Source of the DNA: CALECP01 sp964389925
GTDB lineage: Bacteria > Chloroflexota > Anaerolineae > Promineifilales > Promineifilaceae
Direction: 5' to 3'
Assembly: GCA_964389925.1 (NCBI GenBank)
Contig: CAYMGE010000001.1
Coordinates: 62,001 to 126,000, forward strand
DNA: 64,000 nucleotides
Made by a program: the position numbers and the translations under genes. Positions 36,215-45,266 of this stretch are shown here, piece by piece. The notes beneath the pieces were generated by a model that saw nothing but the letters and a program-made list of their open reading frames with translations, was not told the DNA's origin and searched no databases. Each line of letters starts with the position of its first letter. Within the stretch, counting starts at the first letter, position 1.

Positions 36215-38077
36215 TTATGCCGTCTCGCCCACTCTGCGGAACTGTGAATTATAGAGGTCAGCGTAGAAGCCAGATTGTGCCAGCAAGTCATCGTGCGTGC
36301 CTTGCTCGATGACTTGCCCATCTTTCAGTACTAATACCTGATCGGCGTTGCGGATGGTGCTGAGGCGATGGGCGACGACAAAGCTGGTACGTCCTTCTAA
36401 GAGGCGGTCGAGAGCCGTTTGAATCTCCCGTTCTGTGCGTGTATCCACACTGCTAGTCGCTTCATCCAAGATGAGAATGCGCGGGTTCATGAGGGCAACC
36501 CGCGCAATGGCTATTAGCTGTCGCTGTCCCTGACTAAGGCCAGAGCCGCGTTCCCCTAAAACCGTTTCATACCCTTCGGGCAGGCGGTCGATAAAGGTGT
36601 CAGCACGTGCGAGTTTAGCAGCGGCAATCACCTCCTCATCACTTGCATCAGGTCGGCCGTAACGAATGTTGTTTGTCACACTGTCACTAAACAGAAACGT
36701 ATCCTGTAAAACAATGCCGATCTGTTCGCGCAAGCTCTCGCGTGCCACGTCGCGCACGTCGATGCCGTCGATCTTGACAGACCCTTTTGTGACATCATAG
36801 AAGCGGGGAAGCAGATTGATAATGGTCGTTTTGCCCGCTCCTGTGGGGCCAACGATGGCGATGGTTTGGCCTTTGTCAGCCGCAACATCCACGCCACGCA
36901 GGACGGGTTCACCGGGCAGATACTCTGCCCAAACATCTGTGAGTTCGACGCGCCCCTGAATTTTCGGCATTTGTCTGGCATCGGCCGCATCTTCTAAATC
37001 GGATTGCTCGTCCATAAAGTCAAAGATGCGCTCGCCACCCGCAATCGCACTCTGGATGTTTGCCCACAAGACGGCGATTTGCTGAACGGGACGTTGGTAT
37101 GCTTGTGAGAACTGGATAAAGGCGACAATTGTGCCGGCCGAGACGGTTGCGCCGAATAAGAAGCCACCATTAAGTAGCGCGTAGCCACCTAATCCCACAA
37201 TCACGGCGATGTTGACATAACCAAGTGCCTCGACGATTGGCCCAAGCGCGGTACTGTACACCTGTGCGCGGACGTTTGCATCGCGGTTCGCGGCATTTTG
37301 AGCGCGGAACTGCTCGATATTCTCCGCTTCACGCGAGAATGCCTGCACCTCGCGCACGGCAGCGATGTTTTCTTGTAAATCAGTGTTGACATCCCCTATC
37401 GACTGTCTTGCCACGCGAAATGCCTTGCGTGCTTGATAGCTAAACCACTGCACAGCCAACACCATCACGGGCAGAATTGCCAATGATAGCAGGGCATAAG
37501 GGATGTTTGTCGTCAGCATAGCCACAACGATAAATGTGACGGCAAAAAGGCTCTGCACGGTCGAGATCAACGGGAAGCCGATCATCTGCACAATGGTGTC
37601 GATGTCGTTGGTTAGGCGGCTCATCGTGTCACCGGCCGAATTGCGCGAGAAGTAACCAAGTGATAAACGATGGATATGACGGAAGATGTCACTTCTCATT
37701 TTATGCAGCACAACGTAGCCTGTCTTTGAGAAATGGTAGAACTGCAAGCCCGACACCAATGCGCTGAGAAGATAGGCTCCCGCAATGCCAAGCGAGAGAA
37801 TCGCTAAACCTTGCAAACGACCCGTTGCCGTTGTCGGAATATCGTCCGTCAGAAAACAGCTCTCGGCCGAGTCAGGCACCAAATAGCAATCTACCGCCTG
37901 TCCCGTCAAGATAGGCACAGCCGTTTGTAAGCCGGTACCCACCAAAATGAGGAGTAATATCAAAAACAATGCCAGCTTGTGCGCCCTAAAGTAATCCCAA
38001 AAACGGCTCAAGGTCTCGCTAGTACTGCGCGGCTTCTTTATTTCTTCACCAAAAATACGTGAGGCGTTGTCAAACAT
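36215..38077 (-). CDS. ABC exporter half-transporter, catalytic subunit (YknV/YheH-like)
   Basis: A 620-residue half-transporter with six membrane helices and a C-terminal ATPase. Its Walker A is GPTGAGKTT, the signature is LSQGQRQ (Gln for the first Gly) and Walker B is ILILDEATSSVD with the catalytic Glu present. The N-terminal region has a soluble insertion between helices 1 and 2 (VDCYLVPDSAESCFLTDD), as in one partner of heterodimeric exporters. Together with the preceding gene it should form a heterodimeric multidrug or lipid exporter. It is the third gene of the MarR-ABC-ABC operon, with 48 bases between the two ABC genes. Confidence 0.9.
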   Translation of the reverse strand: MFDNASRIFGEEIKKPRSTSETLSRFWDYFRAHKLALFLILLLILVGTGLQTAVPILTGQAVDCYLVPDSAESCFLTDDIPTTATGRLQGLAILSLGIAGAYLLSALVSGLQFYHFSKTGYVVLHKMRSDIFRHIHRLSLGYFSRNSAGDTMSRLTNDIDTIVQMIGFPLISTVQSLFAVTFIVVAMLTTNIPYALLSLAILPVMVLAVQWFSYQARKAFRVARQSIGDVNTDLQENIAAVREVQAFSREAENIEQFRAQNAANRDANVRAQVYSTALGPIVEALGYVNIAVIVGLGGYALLNGGFLFGATVSAGTIVAFIQFSQAYQRPVQQIAVLWANIQSAIAGGERIFDFMDEQSDLEDAADARQMPKIQGRVELTDVWAEYLPGEPVLRGVDVAADKGQTIAIVGPTGAGKTTIINLLPRFYDVTKGSVKIDGIDVRDVARESLREQIGIVLQDTFLFSDSVTNNIRYGRPDASDEEVIAAAKLARADTFIDRLPEGYETVLGERGSGLSQGQRQLIAIARVALMNPRILILDEATSSVDTRTEREIQTALDRLLEGRTSFVVAHRLSTIRNADQVLVLKDGQVIEQGTHDDLLAQSGFYADLYNSQFRRVGETA

Positions 38078-38125
38078 AGTTACTTTTATCCTTGCTCACG
38101 CAAGAATTCAGTCATGCAGTCATCG

Positions 38126-39934
38126 TTAGGCTAACTGCGAATGGTAAATTTCAGCGTAAATCGGGCTAGATTCGAGCAGTTCATCATGTGTGCCGCTGGC
38201 GACAATCTGCCCTTTATCTAAAATCAAAATCTGATCGGCACTCAAAACGGTGCTGATACGCTGGGCAATGACAAAGCTGGTACGCCCTTCCATCAGGGTG
38301 TCGAGTGCCTGTTGGATTTTGAACTCTGTCTCAAAATCGACCGCGCTTGTGCTGTCATCCATAATCAAAATGTTCGGGTTGAGCAGCAAAGCGCGGGCGA
38401 TTGCAACGCGCTGTTTTTGACCGCCAGATAGCGTGTTGCCGCGCTCGCCCACTGCTGTGTCATAGCTATTGGGGAAACCGATGATGAATTCGTGCGCGGC
38501 CGCTGCTTCGGCCGCCGCTTCGATTTCGGCTTGGGTAGCGGTGGGTCGGCCGAAGGCGATATTCTCTCGAATCGTGCCGCTAAACAGCGTCGTCTCTTGC
38601 AACACAATTCCAATCTGCTCACGCAAACTTTCCAGTGTTACATCTCGAATATCTTGACCATCGATCAAGATGCGACCTTCTGTCACGTCATAAAAGCGCG
38701 GAATCAGGTTAATGACTGTCGTTTTGCCACTCCCCGTTGTGCCAAGCAAGGCGACTGTTTGCCCCGGTTTGGCAACGATGTCGAGATTTTTCAAGACATC
38801 ATCGCTGCTCGAAAAGTAGCGGAATGAGACATCTTCAAAGACGACATTTCCCTCAATCTCTGCTAGCTCAGTCGCATCTGGTTTGCTCTCAAAGTCATTT
38901 TTGGTGTCCAAGATGTTAAAAACGCGCCCTGCACTCGCGCTGGCTTGCGCGGCGAGGCCAAGAATAAAGCCAAGCTGTCCCATTGGGAAAAAGAGATAGG
39001 TGAGATAGAGAACAAAGGCTTGATATTCACCCAGCGAGAGGCCGCTGTTGATGATTTGGCGGCCGCCAAAATAGAGAATCGCTGCCTGACCAAGCTGGCT
39101 AGTGACAAAGAAAAAGGGAAAGATGGTGGCGAAGACACGATTGACGTTGATGCGTTCATCGCGCAGGCCTGCACTTGCATTCACAAAGCGGTCTAGTTCG
39201 CGTTTCTCGGCCGTAAACGCCTTAATCACCTTGATCCCGCTGAGATTTTCTTCAAGAATTGTGTTGACAGCTGAGAGTTTGCGCTGGATGCCGGCGAAGA
39301 GAGGTTGGACGATGCGGCCGAATACGCCAAACACGACCATTGCAATCGGCAAAATCGGAATGACGACCAGCGTCAATTGCCAATTTGTCACAAACAAAAT
39401 AATCAGTGTGCCGACCAATAAAATCAATGCCTGAATCGCCAACAGGAAGCCTTGCCCAATAAACGTCCGCAGTCGCTCCACGTCATCCGTGGCACGGATC
39501 ATCAGTTGTCCTGTACGGTTTTGATCGTGATAGCTAAAGCTGAGACGTTGAATTTTGGCAAAAATGTCATTGCGAAGCTCAAACGCGATGTCTTGCGAAA
39601 GCACCTGTGAGGAGTAGGATTGCGCGAAGGCAAAGATACCGCGTGCGATTGCAAACCCGATAATCGCAATCGTTGCACCAATTAGCGTCTGGATCGCAGC
39701 ATCATAGGTCATATTTCCCAAAATTTCTGGATCAACCGCATTATCAATGGCACGCTCCACGATGACAGGCACGGCTAGCTGTGCGGCTGTTGCTAAAAGC
39801 AGCGCGACAAACGAAAAGGCCGTCAATTTAGGGTAGCGTTTGAGGTAGCCTAAAGCGCGACCCAGTTCGCCGCCACCTTCGGCACGTTCTTTTTTACGCC
39901 GTTGGGCGCGGGTTGGTTTTGCTGTTGCTTGCAT
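38126..39934 (-). CDS. ABC exporter half-transporter, degenerate-site subunit (YknU/YheI-like)
   Basis: A 602-residue half-transporter: basic N-terminus, six membrane helices, ATPase with Walker A GTTGSGKTT, canonical signature LSGGQKQR and Walker B ILIMDDSTSAVD, where Asp replaces the catalytic Glu. This is the hallmark of the inactive site in heterodimeric exporters such as TM287/288 and BmrCD. Its Walker motifs face the altered LSQGQ signature of the partner, so one of the two ATP sites is doubly degenerate. Control by the upstream MarR-type gene suggests inducible efflux. Confidence 0.9.
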   Translation of the reverse strand: MQATAKPTRAQRRKKERAEGGGELGRALGYLKRYPKLTAFSFVALLLATAAQLAVPVIVERAIDNAVDPEILGNMTYDAAIQTLIGATIAIIGFAIARGIFAFAQSYSSQVLSQDIAFELRNDIFAKIQRLSFSYHDQNRTGQLMIRATDDVERLRTFIGQGFLLAIQALILLVGTLIILFVTNWQLTLVVIPILPIAMVVFGVFGRIVQPLFAGIQRKLSAVNTILEENLSGIKVIKAFTAEKRELDRFVNASAGLRDERINVNRVFATIFPFFFVTSQLGQAAILYFGGRQIINSGLSLGEYQAFVLYLTYLFFPMGQLGFILGLAAQASASAGRVFNILDTKNDFESKPDATELAEIEGNVVFEDVSFRYFSSSDDVLKNLDIVAKPGQTVALLGTTGSGKTTVINLIPRFYDVTEGRILIDGQDIRDVTLESLREQIGIVLQETTLFSGTIRENIAFGRPTATQAEIEAAAEAAAAHEFIIGFPNSYDTAVGERGNTLSGGQKQRVAIARALLLNPNILIMDDSTSAVDFETEFKIQQALDTLMEGRTSFVIAQRISTVLSADQILILDKGQIVASGTHDELLESSPIYAEIYHSQLA

Positions 39935-39941
39935 GAAAGAG

Positions 39942-39982
39942 CTAGTTGCTAGTTGCTAGTGAGAAAATAGGCAACTAGCGAC
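39942..39982. repeat. CTAGTTG heptamer repeat and inverted copy
   Basis: CTAGTTG is repeated head to tail at 39942-39948 and 39949-39955 with a partial third copy to 39960; GCAACTAGCGACT follows in inverted orientation at 39971-39982, covering the gap between the MarR and ABC genes. Similar words occur at 33438-33486. Confidence 0.6.
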
Positions 39983-40469
39983 TATTTAGTTTGTCGAGAA
40001 TTCGGCCGAACATCAGCATTTCGTCTGCGTCTAAAACACTGAATATCTGGCCAACGGTGGCAAAGTGGGCAGTCGCATGTTCGCGCACGAGCGTGCGACC
40101 TGCATCGGTGAGACAGATGTTGAAGCGGCGGCGATCATTGGGGTCAAGGGCGCGGGCGACGAGATCGGCCGACTCCAAGCTACGCAAAAGAGAGCTGATT
40201 GTGTTGCGGTTTGTGCCTTGTCTTTCACTGATCTCCGATGGGTTGAGTCCATCACGCCCCTCAATCTCTTCGCTAAAAAGCAGTCCGAGCAGGACGCGAT
40301 ACTGGGCGAAAGATAGGCCAGCCTCATTTAGACTACTCTCGCCGCGTTGATAAATAGCGTGGGAGACCGTTCGCAACTTGCCCATCAATTCCATCACTTG
40401 GGGATCCGTGTGCGGGCATAACATCTGCGAAAAGCGCATCCATTCAGCACGACGATTTGTCTTATTCAT
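39975..40469 (-). CDS. MarR-family transcriptional regulator
   Basis: A 164-residue regulator with the MarR winged helix: LSFAQYRVLLGLLFS, LNPSEISERQGTNRNTISSLLRSLESADLVARALDPNDRRRFNICLTDAGR, where DPNDRR is the wing and its basic tip. Dimerisation helices flank the domain. It leads the operon with the two ABC genes and probably represses it until a toxic ligand binds. The 160-base divergent gap towards guaC would hold the operator; no clear palindrome was found. Confidence 0.9.
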   Translation of the reverse strand: MNKTNRRAEWMRFSQMLCPHTDPQVMELMGKLRTVSHAIYQRGESSLNEAGLSFAQYRVLLGLLFSEEIEGRDGLNPSEISERQGTNRNTISSLLRSLESADLVARALDPNDRRRFNICLTDAGRTLVREHATAHFATVGQIFSVLDADEMLMFGRILDKLNSR

Positions 40470-40545
40470 ACACCATCGAATAATACGACATCGAACTAAA
40501 TTCGTCTATTAGAGCTTTGTTGCGTTTTCTGGCAGGTTCATCCGC

Positions 40546-40551
40546 TATAAT
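40546..40551 (+). promoter_or_regulatory. guaC -10 box candidate
   Basis: A perfect TATAAT sits 80 bases ahead of guaC. The best upstream box, TTGCGT at 40520-40525, is 20 bases away, which is long, so the promoter may depend on an activator or an extended -10. The ribosome binding site GAAGGA is near 40619-40624. Confidence 0.35.
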
Positions 40552-40631
40552 CTACTGGCATCAACATCCGTTTGCTGATACAAAAGTGTCTGACAAACGA
40601 CGCACATGTAGAGTACGAAGAAGGATAGATA

Positions 40632-41669
40632 ATGAGAATTGAAGCGGATATAAAACTGGGATTTAAGGACGTGATGATTCGGCCGAAACGGTCAACTCTT
40701 AGCTCACGCGCACAGGTGTCGCTCCTGCGAAAATTTACCTTTCGCCACAGCGAGAGTGAGTGGGAGGGTGTGCCGATTATCGCCGCCAACATGGATACAG
40801 TTGGGACATTTGAGATGGCACGCGCTTTGGGCGAACATCGGATGATGACAGCGATTCACAAGCATTATTCGCGGGATGAGTGGAAGGGCTTTATGGAGTC
40901 GGCCGATGAGACCATCACCAAAAACATCGCCATCAGCACCGGTACAGGTCGCGCCGATGCGGACAAACTCGACTACCTGCTGCGCGAATTCCCTCAACTC
41001 GATTTCGTGTGCATCGACGTTGCCAACGGCTACTCTGAACATTTTGTCAACTTCGTTAAGCGCGTGCGCGAAAAGCATCCCGCCAAAACGATCATCGCTG
41101 GCAATGTCGTGACGGGTGAAATGGTGGAGGAACTTTTGTTAGGCGGCGCGGACATTGTCAAGGTGGGCATCGGTCCCGGCTCTGTCTGCACGACACGCAT
41201 CAAGACGGGGGTTGGCTATCCGCAGCTATCGGCCGTGATCGAATGTGCCGACGCAGCGCACGGATTGGGCGGACAGATCATCTCTGACGGCGGCTGCAAA
41301 GTTCCGGGAGACATCGCTAAGGCGTTTGGCGGTGGGGCTGATTTTGTTATGCTGGGCGGGATGTTCGCCGGTCATGACGAGAGCGGTGGTGAGCTTGTCG
41401 AGATCGATGGCAAGAGCTTCAAACAGTTCTATGGCATGAGTTCCAAGACAGCGATGGAAAAACATTCTGGCGGAGTCGCCGAATATCGCGCTTCAGAAGG
41501 AAAGACGGTTAACATTACCTATCGAGGGCCTGTGGTAGCGACCGTTCACGACATGCTCGGCGGTATCCGCTCGACGTGTACCTATGTCGGCGCACGTCGC
41601 CTCAAAGAGTTGACCAAGCGCACAACGTTTATTCGCGTGCAAGAGCAGCACAATATGGTGTTTGACTGA
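40632..41669 (+). CDS. guaC: GMP reductase, enterobacterial GuaC type
   Basis: GuaC converts GMP to IMP with NADPH, linking guanine and adenine nucleotides. The 345-residue protein follows E. coli GuaC (347 residues, as I remember it) almost collinearly: MRIEADIKLGFKDV, IRPKRSTL, GVPIIAANMDTVGTF, ADIVKVGIGPGSVCTTR with the active-site Cys, GGQIISDGGC, GGADFVMLGGM, GMSSKTAM and the C-terminal TYVGARRLKELTKRTTFIRVQEQ. It lacks the CBS domains of IMP dehydrogenase. Such strong similarity to a gammaproteobacterial/animal-type enzyme in this genomic setting suggests horizontal transfer, though TCGGCCGA octamers are present inside it. Confidence 0.93.
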   Translation: MRIEADIKLGFKDVMIRPKRSTLSSRAQVSLLRKFTFRHSESEWEGVPIIAANMDTVGTFEMARALGEHRMMTAIHKHYSRDEWKGFMESADETITKNIAISTGTGRADADKLDYLLREFPQLDFVCIDVANGYSEHFVNFVKRVREKHPAKTIIAGNVVTGEMVEELLLGGADIVKVGIGPGSVCTTRIKTGVGYPQLSAVIECADAAHGLGGQIISDGGCKVPGDIAKAFGGGADFVMLGGMFAGHDESGGELVEIDGKSFKQFYGMSSKTAMEKHSGGVAEYRASEGKTVNITYRGPVVATVHDMLGGIRSTCTYVGARRLKELTKRTTFIRVQEQHNMVFD

Positions 41670-41744
41670 CGCTGTTTATGAGCGCACCATAACGTTTGTC
41701 GCCTTCCAATCGAATGACAATGTGGGGGTGAGAAAATTCGGCCG

Positions 41745-42698
41745 ATGCTACGCCGCTTATTTCGCTACCTCCTCTTTCTAATTCTATTTATTGCCATCCT
41801 CCTACCCTATCTAATTCCTCTACAAGGTGGGCGCGGCGTAGACCCACAAACGCTGACAACGCGCGGCGAATTTGTCACAGTGGATGAGTATCGCACTTAC
41901 ATCGAGCGACAGGGCGCGGGCAGTTCCCACGCTGTCGTTTTGCTACATGGCTTTGGCGAATCGACCTTGATCTGGCGCGAGACGCTACCTGCATTGGCGG
42001 CAGCCGGCTACGATGCGATCGCGCTGGATTTGAAAGGGTTCGGTCTATCTGATAAGCAGTGGTCAGATGATTTTTCGCACACGGCACAAGCTGATTTAGT
42101 GGCAGGCGTGATGGATGAAATAGGCATTGACCGCGCCACAGTCGTTGGACACAGCATGGGCGGCAGCGTCGCAGCCCATTTTTACGTTCGTCATCCTGAG
42201 AAAACAGACAAGCTGATCTTTGTCGATGGCGGTGCGTTTCAGTTGGAAGGCGAGGGCAACAGTTCAGGACTGACCAACCTACTGCGCTTTCCACCATTTC
42301 GTCGCTGGGCCCGTCACGGATTACGTCGCTTTACGAGCGTTGAAAATCGGCAGCGACAGTGGCGCTCTGCATACGCTGATCGCACATTTCTGACAGAGGA
42401 GCGGCTCGCCTTGCGAATGCGCTATCAGCAAACACGCGATTGGGATGCAGCCTATTTGGGTGTGCTACGTGACGGCAATGAGAACGGTCTGCCGCGCTGG
42501 GTCGATTCGGCCGAAGTTCCCATGTCCGTCATCTGGGGTGAACAAGATCGCTGGATTCGTCTGGGAACGGGGCGCTGGTTTGCAGATCGTCTGGATGCCC
42601 CTTTAGTGGCAATTCCCAACGCGGGGCATCTGCCGATGGAGGAACAGCCGGAGTTGTTTAATCAGGCGTTGTTGGAAGCAGTTTCTGTGGTCGATTAG
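41745..42698 (+). CDS. Membrane-anchored alpha/beta hydrolase
   Basis: A 317-residue hydrolase with an N-terminal membrane anchor (about 5-25). The alpha/beta fold core is clear: VVLLHGFGES (oxyanion hole), VVGHSMGGSVAAHF (nucleophile Ser in GHSMGG), VIWGEQDRW (Asp) and IPNAGHLPMEEQPE (His). The reaction type (esterase, haloalkane-like or lactonase) cannot be decided. A TCGGCCGA octamer lies immediately before the ATG (41738-41745). Confidence 0.88.
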   Translation: MLRRLFRYLLFLILFIAILLPYLIPLQGGRGVDPQTLTTRGEFVTVDEYRTYIERQGAGSSHAVVLLHGFGESTLIWRETLPALAAAGYDAIALDLKGFGLSDKQWSDDFSHTAQADLVAGVMDEIGIDRATVVGHSMGGSVAAHFYVRHPEKTDKLIFVDGGAFQLEGEGNSSGLTNLLRFPPFRRWARHGLRRFTSVENRQRQWRSAYADRTFLTEERLALRMRYQQTRDWDAAYLGVLRDGNENGLPRWVDSAEVPMSVIWGEQDRWIRLGTGRWFADRLDAPLVAIPNAGHLPMEEQPELFNQALLEAVSVVD

Positions 42699-43154
42699 GT
42701 TCGGATGCTTTCTGCGCTTCTTTTTATGATTCCTTTGGTCTACCACATCATAAAGTCTTTTGCTACGAGTATTGCTCAATGGATAACGATAGGGATATCT
42801 TTGACATAACAAAATATCGCTTCCCAAATAAAACTGGTTATGTCATCGATGAATGGCACGATATTTTAGCCTTTGCTTCCTGACCTTTTTCCAGAGTTTC
42901 AGTTATCAATCATTTGATGATTGTAGGCTGTTGAATACTATTGTTCTACATACTATAGTATTCGATCTTGAATCTTGATTATATTCTGACGGGGTGAAAT
43001 CTGCCTAGCATCTCCGCCACCTCTACTGCATATTCAGGTGTTGTATCCATCGCGTATACCTCGTTAAAATTCCCCATCACCTCAACCAGATTCAAGTTAT
43101 AATCGCTGCATCTTTGAGTTGCTACCAGACAATTGGCAACTCTCCAACAACGTT
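42699..43154. other. AT-rich intergenic region with inverted repeats and gene-fragment-like frames
   Basis: This 456-base stretch is distinctly AT-rich and lacks TCGGCCGA. It contains CAATCAT-TTG-ATGATTG (42907-42923) and GAATACTAT/ATAGTATTC (42933-42941 with 42955-42963). A short plus frame 42779-42883 (34 codons) and a minus frame ending at about 42980 whose C-terminal part reads TTPEYAVEVAEMLGRFHPVRI-like in coding style look like remnants of lost genes. A TATAAT at 43098-43103 could serve the next gene. Confidence 0.4.
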
Positions 43155-43706
43155 ATGCTTTACTATGAAATCGAACCTAACCTCAAACTAATCCTCTGGG
43201 ATGTTCATCACGCGGAAGAACTGTTTGCTGTCACCAATGCCAATCGTGAGCATCTCCGTCTATGGTTGCCATGGGTCGATCACACAAAGTCAGTAGATGA
43301 CTCACGCTCATTTATCAAACGGTCAATCAAGATGTTTGGCAAACGCCGCGGAATGCATTTGGGCATTTTGCATCATGGTGAAATTGTGGGGGCAGTTGGG
43401 TTTAATAAGCTCAATTGGCGAAATCGTGATTGTGAGATTGGATATTGGCTGGCAAAATCGGCCGAAGGTCACGGCATCATTACAAAAGCCTGCCGCGCCA
43501 TCATCGATCATGCCTTCACGAATTGGCAAATGAATCGCATTGTCATCAGAGCGACAACGGAAAACGTTCGAAGTCGTGCTGTTCCCATCCGCTTAGGATT
43601 CACACATGAAGGCCGGTTGCGCCAAGTTGTGATGAGTGACGATGACTATATTGACTTAGAAATTTATAGTTTGCTAGCGGCCGAATGGTCTGCACCGAAT
43701 GATTAA
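43155..43706 (+). CDS. RimJ/RimL-type GNAT acetyltransferase
   Basis: A 183-residue GNAT protein of the RimJ/RimL group: LFAVTNANREHLRLWLPWVD near the N-terminus, LGILHHGEIVGAVGF, the IGYWLAKSAEGHGIITKA acetyl-CoA loop, and the C-terminal RSRAVPIRLGFTHEGRLR. Relatives acetylate the N-terminus of ribosomal proteins, but many act on small amines or antibiotics. ATG at 43155 is preferred to a TTG at 43119. It ends 12 bases before the carboxylase gene and probably shares its transcript. Confidence 0.88.
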   Translation: MLYYEIEPNLKLILWDVHHAEELFAVTNANREHLRLWLPWVDHTKSVDDSRSFIKRSIKMFGKRRGMHLGILHHGEIVGAVGFNKLNWRNRDCEIGYWLAKSAEGHGIITKACRAIIDHAFTNWQMNRIVIRATTENVRSRAVPIRLGFTHEGRLRQVVMSDDDYIDLEIYSLLAAEWSAPND

Positions 43707-43718
43707 GGGAGTTCCAAC

Positions 43719-45254
43719 ATGTTCACTGAGCTAAATAATTTACGCGCAAAATCTCAGCTCGGCGGTGGCGCAGAGCGTATTGCCAAACAAAAGGCAAAAG
43801 GCAAGATGACTGCCCGTGAGCGTATTGAAGTGTTGCTTGACCCCAACACCTTTCATGAGGTAGACGCATTTGTCGAACATCGTGAGCGCAACTTTGGGCT
43901 TGACAAAAAGAGGGTTGTCGGGGATAGCGTTGTGACTGGTTGGGGGAAAGTGGAGGGTCGTTTAGTTTATGTGTTCAGCCAAGATTTTACCATGTTGGGC
44001 GGCAGCTTAGGAGAAGTACACGCCGAGAAGGTCGTCAAGATCATGGAGATGGCGTTGAAAAATGGCGCACCATTGATCGGTCTCAATGACAGTGGTGGGG
44101 CGCGAATTCAAGAGGGTGTCGTTAGCTTAGGTGGCTATGCTGATATCTTCTTGCGAAATGTGTTGGCTTCCGGGGTCATCCCACAGTTGAGCGTCATCAT
44201 GGGGCCATGTGCAGGTGGGGCGGTCTATTCGCCTGCCATAACTGATTTCATCTTTATGGTTCGCAGAACGAGTTACATGTTTATCACGGGGCCGAACGTC
44301 GTGAAAGCGGTGACGGGAGAAGAGGTGTCGGCGCGTGATTTGGGTGGGACGCTCGTTCACAATTCAATTAGCGGTGTCGCTCACGTAGCTTCAGAGACGG
44401 AGTTTGATGCGCTAGCGCAGGTTCGTCAAATGTTGACCTATTTGCCTTCAAACAATTCAGAGGAACCACCACTTTTAGACACGGGGGATGATCCGGCGCG
44501 TGCTGATGAGGTTCTCAATACGATTATCCCCGACAATGCAAATAAACCCTACGACATCAAGGAGGTCATCACACGAGTGATTGACCGCGATACGTTTATG
44601 GAGGTGCAGGAGCTTTACGCCCAAAATATCGTCGTTGGTTTTGCACGGCTAGATGGGAAATCCGTCGGAATTGTGGCAAATCAGCCGATGGTATTGGCAG
44701 GTGTCTTGGATATTGACGCGAGCGAGAAGGCAGCGCGGTTTGTGCGCTTTTGCGATGCGTTTAACATTCCGTTGCTCGTGTTTGAGGATGTGCCGGGCTT
44801 TTTGCCGGGGGTTGATCAGGAACATCGCGGGATCATCCGCAAGGGAGCCAAACTGCTCTATGCGTTTTGTGAGGCAACTGTGCCAAAGTTGACGGTTGTC
44901 ACGCGCAAGGCGTATGGTGGCGCGTATTGTGTGATGAATAGCAAACATATTCGAGCAGACGTGAATGTGGCTTGGCCATCGGCCGAAATTGCCGTTATGG
45001 GGCCTGAGGGAGCGGCCGATATTATCTTTCGGCGGGAAATTGCGGCGGCCGATGATCCCATCGCTAAAAAAGCAGAACTTGTTGCCCAATACCGCGAACA
45101 GGTCGCCAACCCCTTTGTCGCGGCGCGGCGTGGTTATGTCGATGACGTGATCGAGCCATCGCGCACGCGCCCTTATCTGATCGATGCACTCAACATGCTT
45201 TCCAACAAACGCGACCAAAATCCACCTAAAAAGCATGGCAACATTCCGCTGTAA
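43719..45254 (+). CDS. Acyl-CoA carboxylase carboxyltransferase (beta) subunit
   Basis: This 511-residue protein is the carboxyltransferase subunit of a propionyl-CoA or methylmalonyl-CoA-type carboxylase. It opens with RIAKQKAKGKMTARERIEVLLD, then has the VVGDSVVTGWGKVEGR, GGSLGEVHAEKV, NDSGGARIQEG and GPCAGGAVYSPA motifs of the N-terminal crotonase fold, and FEDVPGFLPGVDQEHRGIIRKGAKLL plus RKAYGGAYCVM in the C-terminal one. A good ribosome binding site (AAGGGAG) precedes the start. The biotin carboxylase and carrier subunits are not in the window, so the complex is encoded at more than one locus. Substrate specificity is not decided. Confidence 0.95.
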   Translation: MFTELNNLRAKSQLGGGAERIAKQKAKGKMTARERIEVLLDPNTFHEVDAFVEHRERNFGLDKKRVVGDSVVTGWGKVEGRLVYVFSQDFTMLGGSLGEVHAEKVVKIMEMALKNGAPLIGLNDSGGARIQEGVVSLGGYADIFLRNVLASGVIPQLSVIMGPCAGGAVYSPAITDFIFMVRRTSYMFITGPNVVKAVTGEEVSARDLGGTLVHNSISGVAHVASETEFDALAQVRQMLTYLPSNNSEEPPLLDTGDDPARADEVLNTIIPDNANKPYDIKEVITRVIDRDTFMEVQELYAQNIVVGFARLDGKSVGIVANQPMVLAGVLDIDASEKAARFVRFCDAFNIPLLVFEDVPGFLPGVDQEHRGIIRKGAKLLYAFCEATVPKLTVVTRKAYGGAYCVMNSKHIRADVNVAWPSAEIAVMGPEGAADIIFRREIAAADDPIAKKAELVAQYREQVANPFVAARRGYVDDVIEPSRTRPYLIDALNMLSNKRDQNPPKKHGNIPL

Positions 45255-45266
45255 AATGTTTGAACT

